64,000 bases of DNA, taken from Tetrahymena thermophila SB210. Lineage: Eukaryota > Ciliophora > Oligohymenophorea > Hymenostomatida > Tetrahymenidae. Under the pieces are notes generated by a model, which searched no databases, had not been told where the DNA came from, and saw nothing but the letters and a program-made list of their open reading frames with translations. Numbering within the stretch: position 1 is the stretch's first letter; the number at the start of each line of letters is the position of its first letter. Below, in pieces: positions 24,550 to 36,794 of the stretch. The position numbers and the translations under genes are program-made. The DNA is taken from positions 367,957 through 431,956 of the forward strand of contig NW_002476571.1 of NCBI RefSeq assembly GCF_000189635.1. Reading direction: 5' to 3'.

Positions 24550-26202
24550 ATGATAGGTACACTCTTTTATTCTATTTTAGGAATAATAATTCTCACATTT
24601 TTGGTGTTGCTATATAAACTGGTTTTTTATCCTAAGCTAAGACTAGCAGCTATTAAATCAAAATATGGAGATAAAGTCAAAACCTACTTCTATGTAGGTG
24701 AAGGTTTATTAGCAGAGTATAGGAATAACTTACTTAAATACAATGATAGTGTATATTTTATGCGTAATCTGCACTAAAAAAACTTGAAAGCACTTGCATT
24801 TAACTTCAGTACAAAAGTTTGCATTAGCTTCTTAGATCCAATGCTTATTAAACAATTCCACTAAAATCATGACGCATTCAAAAAGGTCGATGTATCTATG
24901 GCTATAACCTATCTTTTTGGAGATTCAATTATATTTGCTAGAGGAAAGCAGTGGTAGCGCTAAAGATAGTTTTTGGGTAAATCCTTCCACTTTGAAGAAA
25001 TAAAAAATTATCTTCCACAAATTAAATAGATTTCAGAAAATGTATTTGGAAATATCAATCTAAATGGATCTGAAAATGAAGAAATATGTGCTGTTTAGAT
25101 TTGCCAAAAAGTAACATCAGAAGTTGTGTTTTAAATATTCTTTGGATCAACTTCTTAAAATTTGGTCATAACTACTTAGAAAGGCCATCAAATAAAAGTA
25201 GCTGAAGAACTTATATCTGCTATTGTTGATTCTATGTAGATATTTGAGACAGATAAAATAGCCTTACTTAAGTGGATATTTCTAGAAAAAAATAGTACTA
25301 AATATTTTACAACAAAAAGTGAAAAGCAGCTCAAAGATCGCTTGATTGCGATAAAGCAAGCATGTCTTAATGTTATAAAAAAGAGAAATGACTAGCTTTC
25401 TTAAGATATTAGCTTAGTAAAATAGAATTTCTTAGATTTATATTTAATAGAAATGATTACGAATTAAAACACCTAAATTACCTATGAAGAAATCATTGAT
25501 AATTATTTAACATTATTTTTTGCAGGAACTGACACAACTGGAAATATGACTGGGGTTGCATTATATTATCTTTCAGTTAACCCACAAATTTAAGAGCAAG
25601 CAAGAGATGAAATACTATAAAAACTTTCCCAAAAGACTGCATCCAAAGATCCTAAATACCTTTTTGATTCTTTTTCTTTTGATGATCTTGCAAGTTTGAA
25701 TTTATTAAATTCAATTTTAAAGGAGTCTCTCAGATTAATTCCCCCTGCCATTGATGTTTTTCCAAGGGAAGCAGTATAGGACATTAAAATTGGAGAATTT
25801 GAAATTAAAAAGGGAGATATTGTAACTTCGCATTTTATATATAATTAGTCTAATAATGAAATATTCTCAAATCCTGATATCTTTGATCCCTAAAGATGGA
25901 TGAATGGCAAAGAGTAATTAATTATTACAATATTTCTTTAATTTTTATATTAATTAATATTTTATTCAATTTTTTTAAAAAAAAGGTAATAAAATGCATA
26001 CAATTTCACTCCTTTCTCATTAGGACCTAGAAACTGTATTGGCTAACACTTAGCTATGATAGAAGGGAAATGTATGTTAGTCTATATACTTTTAAATTAT
26101 TAAATATTACCAAATACTAATTAATAATTGATAAGAGAAAACAACTTAGTATATGGGTTTAAGAAAGACAATCTAATTTTCTTTAAAAAAATTATACTTT
26201 GA
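24550..26202 (+). CDS. Cytochrome P450 monooxygenase, copy 2
   Basis: Exons 24550-25913 and 25986-26202 with a 72-bp intron; 526 residues. N-terminal membrane helix (about residues 2-25), helix-I AGTDTTG (325-331), ESLR (392-395), PERF-like FDPQRWM and haem loop [10 protein letters not shown] with Cys at about 472. Intron position and phase are identical to those at 13370 and 36795. Many Gln codons are TAA or TAG, so under the standard code the frame appears to stop after 75 codons, which is spurious. It precedes the second 5S cluster as copy 1 precedes LRR A and the first cluster. Substrate unknown. Confidence 0.95.
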
Positions 26203-26693
26203 AATTAAATATAATAAATCATAGAATTTTTTATTGATCTTTGTTTTTTAAATTTTTTGTTTTTTTTGTGAAATAGGTATTTACTTTTAAATTCTAAAAA
26301 TCTTGTTTCTTTATATTTTTTATTATGTAAATTTATTCTATTTAATATTTTTTTAGTGCTTATGCAGTATTTTAATTTAAATTGAAAGTAGAAGTTTTTG
26401 GATATTATTGTTAAAATGTAAGTAACCTCCTAAAAATTATATTTTACTATGGAAAATAGCACATAAATTCCATTAGAAGGTTTATACATAATTTTATATT
26501 TTTAGTAAATTTTAAAGAATTATTTTTATAAATTGATGGAATTTGCATAAATCAAATACTTTAAGATTAATTTATATTATTTATTAGAACAGTTAATAGT
26601 TTAATTATCGATATTATAGTAATTTTGTGAAATTAAATTGAATAGCTTAAAAATGATAGAATAAAACAAAAGATTAATAATTAGTATTATTTT
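26203..26693. other. Intergenic, nothing recognised
   Basis: About 0.5 kb of AT-rich sequence between P450 copy 2 and the second 5S cluster. Confidence 0.55.
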
Positions 26694-26812
26694 GTTGTCG
26701 GCCATACTAAGGTGAAAACACCGGATCCCATTCGAACTCCGAAGTTAAGCGCCTTAAGGCTGGGTTAGTACTAAGGTGGGGGACCGCTTGGGAAGTCCCA
26801 GTGTCGACAACC
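26694..26812 (+). rRNA. 5S rRNA
   Basis: Full consensus copy of 119 bp with intact helix-I ends and internal control region, followed directly by T6. Identical to the copy at 26941 and used here as reference for judging the others. Confidence 0.96.
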
Positions 26813-26940
26813 TTTTTTATTTTTACTAATAAATATTTTTGTGATTAAATTTTAGTTTAAATCTATTATTAAAAAATTTTATTAAAATTACTAAATTATA
26901 ATTATTTAGTTATTAATATTTATTCTTTAGAATAAGTTTT

Positions 26941-27059
26941 GTTGTCGGCCATACTAAGGTGAAAACACCGGATCCCATTCGAACTCCGAAGTTAAGCGCC
27001 TTAAGGCTGGGTTAGTACTAAGGTGGGGGACCGCTTGGGAAGTCCCAGTGTCGACAACC
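26941..27059 (+). rRNA. 5S rRNA
   Basis: Consensus copy, 119 bp, T6 terminator, separated from the previous copy by a 128-bp AT-rich spacer. Confidence 0.96.
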
Positions 27060-27185
27060 TTTTTTATATAACTAATTAAATCTACTTTAAATTTTTATTT
27101 GAAAAAAAATCTATTACTTTAAATAAATAATTTGATTTAAAAATAAATATTGAAATATTAATAGTTATTATTTGCAATTAGTTTT

Positions 27186-27304
27186 GTTGTCGGCCATACT
27201 AAGGTGAAAACACCGGATCTCATTCGAACTCCGAAGTTAAGCGCCTTAAGGCTGGGTTAGTACTAAGGTGGGGGACCGCTTGGGAAGTCCCAGTGTCGAC
27301 AACC
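27186..27304 (+). rRNA. 5S rRNA
   Basis: 119 bp with one change from consensus (ggatcTcattcg), followed by a T6 terminator. The upstream spacer matches the spacers before 18331 and 19745. Confidence 0.94.
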
Positions 27305-27425
27305 TTTTTTATTTTAACTAATAAATTTAAAATGAAAAAAATATATTATTTCCTGAAAATTTATCTTCTATTTTTTAAAAGAAAATAAATTGAATAATTT
27401 TAAGTTTTTTTCACAATTAGTTTTT

Positions 27426-27538
27426 TTGTCTTCCATATTAAGGTAAACATATCATTTCCATTAGAACTCTGAAGCTAAGTATCTTAATTTGAATTAGTAA
27501 TAGGAGGAATAAAGTTTAGGAAGTAAAAGAATGATCAA
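27426..27538 (+). pseudogene. Ancient 5S-like relic, copy 2
   Basis: Counterpart of the relic at 19970: same position after the last good 5S copy, same diverged core (aaggtaaacatat, ctctgaag, gtatcttaatttgaatta, agtttaggaagtaaaagaat) and the same T7 tail. It is clearly 5S-derived but no longer foldable as 5S. Confidence 0.65.
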
Positions 27539-28776
27539 CTTTTTTTATTAAGTATTTGAAAATATTAGTAAATCCTTTGTAATTAACTTTAAAACAATAA
27601 AAAATAAAAATTTAAATAGCTTGCATAAATATTTAGTTTATTAAAAAATATTAACTTTTAAATTAAGTGATTTTAGAGAAATTAAAAATTTATAATTAAT
27701 TTATTCAATAATATTTATTTTAATTTATAAATCAAAATATATTCTTTTTCATTTAAATTAAAAATGATTTTAATTTTTTTGTTTTAAATTGATATGCATA
27801 TGCAATTATATCAATTATTGTTAACAAGCCAATATAATTGATTATATTTTTCAATGAACTATAGATCTATTTTATAATAAAGTTGAGAAATAATTATTGG
27901 AATTATCAACATTTTATTATTTGTTTTTATTTAAATGATTATTTATTTTTCAATACTTCTTTAATTTATTTGTGAGTTTTTTATTATTTTATTTTTCAAA
28001 ATGTTTTTTTTATATCTTTTGCATTTTAAAACTTTTTATAATAATTAATATTCCTTGAAATTTTTATTTTAATTCACCATTCTAAATTTTAATAAAAAGA
28101 AGAATAAATATAAATAAAATTTGAACTATCTTAATATTAAGAATTTAAATTATACTTAAAATCTGTAATTCCATTGACCTATTTAAAAATAAATTTTATA
28201 AAAATCTACTTAATGAAATCAGTAGTATTTATTAATTAAGTTTCTATATTAAACTCTCATTATTATTATGCTTATTAACATTTATTCCTTAACTCTAATA
28301 TTCTTTCTTATTAGTTTATTGTTTAATCTTTACTATAATTTATCTTAGATCTATTGTAGTCAGGGAGGGAGGGATATAGTTCCAAATTTGTGAATTATGG
28401 CACTTTTTTTTGGGCTAAAAAGATACTTAGGGAATGCCTTAATTAATGAGCATTTACAGTATATTGTTCTAAGTAAAGATTATTAATTTTAAGTTAAGCA
28501 AATTTTATTTTTTATAAAATAAAAAAATTTTTTTAAATACTTTATAAAATAAATTTTACTTAAAAGAGACAGACAGACCCTCAAAGTGTTTCGAGGATTT
28601 TTCTGCATTAATAAAAATAAATAAATATTTAAGTTTAGTCACTCTCTATATTATTATTATTATGACAAATATAAATAGAAATTATCTATTTTTTATGATT
28701 TGGTGGGTGTTTATTTTTTGTAAAACAATATACATTAAGTAATTTGATTAAAAAGAAAAACTATTTAATTTAAAAA

Positions 28777-30066
28777 ATGGATGATAAAAAACAAAATTCT
28801 CTGGAAATAGCTAGCCTTGAAGATTTAATGAGAATTAAATCATAAGAAGATTACTTTACCAAGGAAATAAAATTATTTAGTAAAAATACTGAATTAGAGT
28901 CAGTTGATTTTTCTTTGTACTGTAGCTAAATTTCAAGGTTTTCAAACTTGAAAAAAATTTACATATCATATATGGAACATTAAGATTTAAAACAAATTAA
29001 AGGTTTAAATGAATTTTTAAGTTAGATTAAAAGCCTCAATTCACTTTGCCTTGTGTTTAGGTATTGTAATGATATAGAAGAAGAATCTCTATCACAGATT
29101 GCTAAATGTCTTTAAACCTAAAGTCATCTAAATGATATTTTACTTGATTTTTACTTTTGTACTAATTTAAAAAATGAATATGTTCTTGAATTGTGTCAAA
29201 TTATTTCTAAAAATGAAATTCTGAAAAGATTCTGCTTTCAAATGGGATGGAATAAATAAATAACTTAAGAAAGTGTAGATTATTTAAGCAATAGTTTGAG
29301 AAATAAGCTGTAGCTTAAAGAATTAGATCTGTCATTTCACTACTTATCAAATATAGAAAGCCTTGATGGATTAACTGAAACTTTATTGGGTTTATCCCAT
29401 TTAAGTACTCTATCTTTGAGTTTAGGAGGCTGCAAGAAAATAAAAACAAATGAAATTAATAAGTTGTTTTAAGTTTTTTAAAACCTGAAATAATTAAATA
29501 ATTTATCCATAGACGTATATAACTGTAATATAAATGATTAATCAATCAATATATTAGGATATTCTATTTCAGAGTGTGAATTTATAAAAAGTCTATAATT
29601 TGATTTTGGAGATATCCAAGAAATTAAAAATATATAATTTTTAGGAAATAAGTAATTGCATATCAGCCTTTAATAGCTTTGTATTATTTTAGATGAATGC
29701 AAAAATCTCTCAGCTTAAAGCCTAGAGTCAATGGCTTCTGATTTGTAGTTCTTAGTAAATTTGAAAGAATTAAATGTTAGCTTAGAAAACTGTGTAAACA
29801 TAGGTCAAGAGTTTTATGAAAATTTGAGCTTATCAATTAAAAATATGAATGGCTTGACTATTGTTAAACTTCTTAAACTACGCTTAATTGAAAAGTCTAG
29901 ATTGAATTAACTTATTAACTCTTTAAAGATAATTCAATCTTTAAGGTAAATTGAAATAGTTTTTTCTAGTTAAAGCATAAGCTTTTAATCAAATCTAATA
30001 CAAATAAGATACACATAAAATTAATTATATAAATTCAAGCGTTTAGTTCTATTAAATTGTGAATGA
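28777..30066 (+). CDS. Irregular LRR protein C
   Basis: Open frame of 429 residues, start MDDKKQNSLEIASLEDLMRI, TGA at 30064. Near-identical to protein B except for an in-frame loss of 29 codons around 29640-29670, which removes roughly one repeat (the SNLVDGPFGF region of B). The stop is displaced by a substitution at the extreme C terminus. Retention of frame despite the deletion suggests selection or recent origin. Likely a cytosolic repeat scaffold of unknown partner. Confidence 0.87.
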
Positions 30067-30530
30067 ATATTTAGAAGTTATAATTGCTTAGGATTAATTA
30101 CTATTACCTCTTTAAATGTACTTTTACTGAATATTTTTAAAATTAATTGATCTTATTAGAGTTAAATTTAATTAGTAATTTTTTCAAGAAAATTTAATTT
30201 CTTAAATATTGTTTACTGATAAAATCTTCTATATTGATTTATGAAGAAAAATTTCACTGCTTTTATTACATACATACATATTAACTAAATGTTAAAAATA
30301 TTTAATTTTTTTACAATATTTATTTTAATGAGTAGTATAGAACATATAATATTCAATTATTCAAATATTTAATATTTAATCATCCATTTTTCACCACTTA
30401 ACTTATTACTTTGAATTTTTATGATTTAGTCATACAGGATATGTAAAAAAAAATTCCAAATATATTTATATAACACATTTAAAGACGAAGACTAGGCCTT
30501 CAAATTTTTTTTCTTTTTTCTTTAATTTAA

Positions 30531-31755
30531 TATCACAAATTAAATTGCAGCTGGCGCATCTGAGTTAGGTTTTAGATTAGGAAAGTGCACTAATCTATCA
30601 AATTTAACACTTGATCTTTCGTAAATGCAGTTTATTTATTTTGGATTGTGATAATTTTGAAAGAAAAAAAATAAATTGATAACAAAATAACTAATTCTTT
30701 TAATTTATTTAGCCTTCTATTTGATTTACTTTTCATTTTTATTTATTTTCCTTGTTTTTTTTATATTAATTTGTTTGTTTACTTGTTAAATAAACTCATT
30801 TATTCTTTTATTGCTTTTATTATTAATTGATTCATATTTATTCATCATTTTTTCCTTCTTACTAACAAATTAACTCTTTAATATTTAAAAAGGGGAAATC
30901 AAATTGGTTATGGGGGTGCATCTAGCTTAGGTTATGGTTTAGGAAATTGTACTCATCTTTCAAATTTGACATTAGATCTTTCGTACAATATATTTTTTTG
31001 CTTTGAATTATTATATTTATTTTTGAAAATAAAAATAAATTTAAAATAATATATTTATTACTTACTAACTTTTTTGATGTATTTATTAGCTTTTCATTTT
31101 TTAATTATGTTTAAATTTTTTTTTCTTTAATTTCTTTGTTTTTTTTGTTAGTTTAACCCATTTTTTAATCTACAACTTTAGCTTTTATTATTAATTAATG
31201 TTTTATTACTTCTTATTTTTTCTTTATTACTTCCTTTTATTTAACTAATTAACTCTTTTTTTCCTTTCACTATTTAATAAGAGGAAATTAAATTGGTGAT
31301 GAGGGTACATTAAGATTAGGTTTTGGATTAGGAAAGTGCATTAATCTCTAAAATTTAACACTTTTTCTTTAGTAAAAACAAATTATTCTGTTTAGATTGT
31401 GATATTTATAAATTTAAAACAATAAAATTAACTCTTTGAATTTATTTTACCTTTTATTTAATATATATTTCTTTTATTATTCTTTTTGTGTTTCTTATTT
31501 ATTTATTTTTTTATTTGTTTGTTAATTTAACTCATTTTTTTATTTTCAACTTTGATTTTATTATTATTTTGTTAATTAATTTCTTATTTATCATTTTTTT
31601 TATTAATTTTTCTTTTTAACTAACTAATTAACTATATATTTTTTCTTCAATATTTAAAAAGGAGAAATTAAATTAGCGAAATTGGTGCAAAAGGCTTAGG
31701 TTCTGGCTTAGGAAAGTGCATTAATCTATCAAACTTGACACTTCTTCTATTGTAA
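30531..31755 (+). pseudogene. Orphan array of four single-repeat LRR exons
   Basis: Four short plus-strand segments (about 30531-30621, 30888-30981, 31270-31370, 31655-31752) each encode one repeat of the form NQIG..GA..LG.GLGKC.NLSNLTLDLS, with a GT donor after the second base of the last Ser codon in the good copies. Spacing is about 370-385 bp and the intervening introns are themselves similar, so exon plus intron was the duplicated unit. The first copy lacks a clear acceptor and the third has a changed donor context. No start or stop exon is evident. Probably a fragment of an LRR gene. Confidence 0.62.
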
Positions 31756-33499
31756 AAACAGTCTATTTGTTTTGGATCGTGATATTTTTGAACATAAAAA
31801 TAATTTAAAACAATATTACTAACTAACTTTTTTAATTTATTTATTAGTTTTTTAAATGATTTATTTTTCTATTTATTTTTAAATATGCTAAAGTTTTTTT
31901 ATTTATTGATTTATAATATAATAATTACTTAAAATCTTATTCTATTAATTTTTCTTAACAATTTACTCTAATTTATATTAAAAGTTATAACAAAATCTAC
32001 CAATCATAATAAATGAAAGTAAACTGCCTTAAATCAAAAAGATTAGTAATTTTAAAAATAAATCATTGATGATAAAAAAGTGGCGAAAATAAGAACTCAT
32101 TAATAAATATAAATATGTTTGAATACTATAATATAATATGTTTTATTTAATAAAATTTTGTAAATGGATAATTTTACCTAAAATAAAGATAGATTTATTA
32201 TTATTTTTATATTTTTTTTTTTTTAATTTTGTAGGAGAGTTACAGGAGGGACTCCCCCCCACCCCAATTTTTATAAGTACCAATCCTTGATTACATTTAT
32301 TTAATTAAACTTCCTAAAAAAAATCTAGAAAAAAAAATATGATTCCTTTTGTATTCTTATGACCCAATAAATCTAAAAATTATATGATATTAACTTTTTT
32401 TTTATTGTTTCACACAAGCAGAGCTTCAAAAAAACTGGTGGAATTTGAGTTAGAATGTTTAAAGAGTAAAAAATATTAGTAATACTTAATTTAAATACAA
32501 TTTTAGAATTATTTTATTGAAAAAATAATGAAATATTTAAAATACAAAAACTTTATTTAAAAAAATAACAATTTGCTCTATTTATTTTTAAAAAATATTC
32601 ATAATTTTTCTTTGAAATTTATAAGTTAAAACAATATGAATAAAAAAATATGATTTCAATGTCAAAAAGTTAAATGTTTGTTAATATATAACTTCTCTTT
32701 TTTTGTCAAGTTGTTTATAAATCATATTTATTTATTTTAAAAGTATATTTTATTAAAAAGTATTTATTAGTTCTCTAAATATACATTTGATAATTAGAAA
32801 ACAATATTTTGAAAAAATAAATAGGATAATTCAAATGTGAATGTATTAATAAAGCTATTAGTTATAATTTTCTTATTAATGCATCAATCAAGATCATTAA
32901 TATTACATTTAAAATAATAAAATAATTAATTAATAATAAAAACCATTTTGAATCAGTAAAAAATCTGTATTCAATATATTTCTTTCCTTAAAAAACATAT
33001 TTTAATAATTTTAATTATTTTTATTTTCAAAATTAAATTTAAAAAGATTTTATTATTTTTATTTACAATTATTTTTTCTATGAATATTTAAATAGTTTAC
33101 TTTAAAAATTGTAAATAAACTTTAAAATGTAAGAAGTATATTTATTATTTAATTTAAATACAATCAGATCTGTTTGTTTCAATAAACAAACAAAAAAATA
33201 TATTTATTTCTTAATTAATACTATATAATAACTAAGCAACATTCAGCAATTTTCTAAAATCAATAAACGAATAAAACCTATTTTTTAACTAATCTCTTAA
33301 TTTTATTGAGTCTACTCTTAAAATTGGTTTGACTTTACTAATCCAGATCATTATCCCTTTAAAAATGATTAACAAATTAAAAAATTGTTTTAGTTTGAAT
33401 AAATATTTTAATTTTATTTAAATTATTTTTGTTAAAATTTTGTAATTTATTAGAAAAACTATCTAATTAATATCAATCCAACTCCAAAAAATTTTTAAT
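31756..33499. other. Intergenic or 3' region, little recognised
   Basis: AT-rich, with an isolated GC-rich tract at about 32232-32265 (GGAGGGACTCCCCCCCACCCC). A possible C-terminal exon of the minus-strand LRR gene lies near 33370-33250 (text like SKVKPILRVDSIKLRDQLKN) but cannot be confirmed. Confidence 0.4.
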
Positions 33500-36102
33500 T
33501 ATTATATATTTTACCTAAGATCAAGCATTAAAGTAATAAGAGTGGAGTAATTTGTAAATGCTTTGCCTAAATTTTTGAGACCTTAGCTTCCTATGATATT
33601 CATACTTTTATTATTTTATCATAAATTAATTAACTAAATAATTTTTAATTTGTTAAATCTATAAAGTGTAGGAAGTTGAAAAAATTATTTAAATTATTAA
33701 TTTTATTTTTTAATTAATTAAAATTGATAGGGTTTTATTTTAATTTTATATTTGCTCAACAGAATATTTTTTTATATTAGTTAATGAATGCCTAACAAAT
33801 TTTTTTTGGCTATAAATTTAAGAAGCTCCCTCTTAATTAATTAGGTTTAGAGTAATTAATCAGTTAAAAAATTTTTAAAAATAATCATTTATATCAACTC
33901 TTCAAAAATAATTAAATTAAATAAATTATATATTAAATGTTTTTTATACTTGAAATCTATAGTTAAATGTTAAAGACTAGCACAGTCTGTAAACGATGAA
34001 ACTAAACCTGATGCACCATTTCCACGAATATGATTCCAGCTTATAAAATTAAAAAAGGTATAAATTTTATTGATAAAAATATTAATTTCATTTAAAAATT
34101 AGTTTTTTTAAATAAATATTTTTTTTCTCATCTCTAATCAACTAATTTAGAAGTAACTAAATAAAATTAAATAAGTATATTTTTACTAAAAATCTAGATG
34201 CAAACATTAAAGATTTTTGCATTTAGCCAAAGCTGTACCTATCCCTAATGCACATTCATCAGTTATCTCACTATAACTTCAAATTTTTTAATTTTTTAAA
34301 GTAAAATAAAAAAATCATATTTGCAAAGAAAAATTACATTCTTAGAAGCTTAATAAAAATTAATTTTATTATTTAAATAAATCAAAATATTTAATAAATT
34401 TTACCTGAAGCAAAGTGACAAGTAATGAAGATTCTGACATTCTGATAGATCAGAACACAAGCCCAAAGCAATTTTTTCTCCAATTTTACTATTATTAAAT
34501 TTGAATTAATACTAAGTTTAATTTACCATTTTATTGTAATTAAAAAAGTATAATTATTTAAATTTATTAAAAATTTAACTATAAAATAAGTTTATATCTT
34601 GTTATTTATTGGTAATTAATTATTAAATTCAGTAAATATTTGTTATTTATATAATTAATTGATAAATTGTATAATTATTACCAAACATTTATAGTTAAGT
34701 TTTATAAAGTAGGAGAGCATTTTAAATGAGAACTTAGGCTTAAAACACCATTTCTTTCTTCCTCACTCCTAGTTTTTATTTTGTAAAACAAAAAATTATT
34801 ATTAATTTAAAAAAAGTAGAAGAATAATTTACAAAATGAGATTCAAGGTTTAAAGGTTTGAACAGCTTGCTAAATTTAAACCTAAACTTGACTATCCAAC
34901 TTCACTTATATTATTTTTGCTTTTAAGAAAATTTATAATTTAAAAACAATAACTTTTATGTTAGTTATTTTGTATCTTTAAATTAATTCAAGTAAATTTT
35001 ATTAAAATTAAATTAAAAAACTGGTAATTTATTTATTTTTACTTTAAACTAAGCTTTAAATTCTAGAGATTTTTACAGTTTAATAAGGCTTTGCTTAAAG
35101 ACTAAATACCTTCGTCGTCAATTTAATTTTAACTTTTAAAAATGTTAATAAAGAAATTGCCAAATAAACCAAAATGGAAGATCAGGGTTAAATTTCTAAA
35201 ATAAAGCTAAAATAATTAAACTTAAAAATTTTAGCTTGATCATTCAGTGAAATTTAACTATTAATTTATTATAAAAGTAAAAATTAAAAAAAGCAAATTA
35301 CTCTAAATGAATACTCAAATTTTTTAGTTTACTGCATTTAACTAAAGCTGAGCCTAAGCTAAATGCGCCCTTCGCTTTAATATTATTTCGACTTTTAGTG
35401 TTTTTTATTTAAAAAAAATATTAAGAAACTTCAATAAAAATTAAATCTGAAAGCATTAAAATTAATTAAAAAATAAAAATTTGTATTAAAGGAAAAAATA
35501 ATTTATTAATTAGAAGTTATAATTTTAATTTATTATTTATCAAATATATAGTTTTAATAATTAAATTATAAATTATAGATTTTTCAAATTTAATTTGAGA
35601 TTTTAAAATAAAAAAAAAGAAGATTTATAATTTAAATAAATGAGAAAAAATATATTTTTTAATTATGATTTGATGTTTGGCTTTTAAATAACGGTTAAGT
35701 AATAAAAATAATTATTACTTTAAACTAAGCTATAAGCTCTAAAGCTAAGTACAATTTTCTAAAGCAGACTGTAGGCTTAATATAGATTTATCACCGATTT
35801 CTTAGAATCTTTTAATGTAAAATAAAATTAATTTATATAAAATAAAGAAGAGATATTTCATTTTTAAATAATTAATCTTAAAAGAAAAGTAATTCCATTA
35901 ATTTAAATACTAAATTTTTTAATAAATTGATAATAATTAAGGTAATAAAAAATGTTTACACTAAATTTATAAGAACATTAGTAAGAGATGACAAATCAGA
36001 GTCTTAAAACTTTTGATGCAAATAAATTAAATTTTATAATAAAAATCATTTATTATTAATACTTACATCTTCTAATGTTCTAAATTTATTTTGCTCTAGC
36101 AT
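33500..36102 (-). CDS. Multi-exon LRR protein, one repeat per exon
   Basis: Minus-strand chain of short exons separated by AT-rich introns. It begins with MLEQNKFRTLED (36102-36067, donor GTAAGT) and FQDSDLSSLTNVLINL (36009-35962). Then come repeat exons near 35.8-35.7 (IGDKSILSLQSALENCTQLQ), 35.39-35.32 (GAFSLGSALVKCSKLKNL), 35.13-35.05 (DDEGIQSLSKALLNCKNLQ), 34.91-34.83, 34.78-34.69, 34.50-34.41 (IALGLCSDLSECQNLHYL), 34.28-34.20 (CALGIGTALAKCKNLQCL), 34.04-33.96 and 33.60-33.50. Each matches the G..LG..L..C.NL..L.L pattern, resembling ribonuclease-inhibitor-type LRRs. Phases of the first two exons are consistent. The 3' terminal exon is uncertain. Probably cytosolic; partner unknown. Confidence 0.68.
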
Positions 36103-36794
36103 TTTATTTTTTAAATCACCTTAATTCAAAACAGAGAAATTTGAATAAGTTTTTATTTATATCATGTTTAATTAATTCAAGTTACTAAGTTACTTGAAAA
36201 ATTGGCCAAAAATAAAAATGGAATTATCATAATCTACTTACTAACTTTATCAATAAACAATCAATATAAACATAATTAAGCATATACTGCTATTTTTAAT
36301 TAGCATACCCTAAAATTAAACTTTTGTTACATTTGAGTAAATTTCAATCTTTTTATAAATATTCAGAAAATATGGTTAAAATCTATGCCGATGAGAATTT
36401 ATGAGGATTTACGGTAATTAATCTTTTATAGTATTTAAAAATAGAAATAGATAAAGGGATGGACACTACTTTCCATATGAACATACTATTAAATTATATT
36501 GTTTTTTAATTTAAACAAAATAAATATTTACAATAAATTGTATGCAAACCCTAATATAAATCCCCATTAAATATGAGTAGAAAATAATTAAAATTTGATA
36601 TAATAATTAGAATATTAAAAAAAAATTTCAACCAAAAAATAATAATAAAATTAATTTGAATTAATTTGTTTACTATTAAGCTATAAAGCGAATTATTTCT
36701 TTATAATTAAAAATCAGGCAAAATAGTTCTTCGAAAAGGTTAAGCTTATTAAAATTGCTTGTAATCAATCTGTCTTTATATATATTAGAATATA
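36103..36794. other. Divergent intergenic region
   Basis: Lies between the start of the minus-strand LRR gene and P450 copy 3, so it should contain both promoters. No specific motif can be assigned. Confidence 0.5.

Larger units (their letters stand above)
27060..30430. repeat. Block duplication, copy 2 (5S spacer, relic, LRR gene C)
   Basis: Collinear with 19620-23190. It differs by loss of the TACA repeat, insertions such as a CAGACAGAC tract near 28568, and an 87-bp in-frame deletion in the LRR gene. Confidence 0.75.

Noticed and set aside
25590..25784. Minus-strand frame of 64 codons
   Set aside because: It lies antisense to the conserved ExxR region of P450 copy 2.
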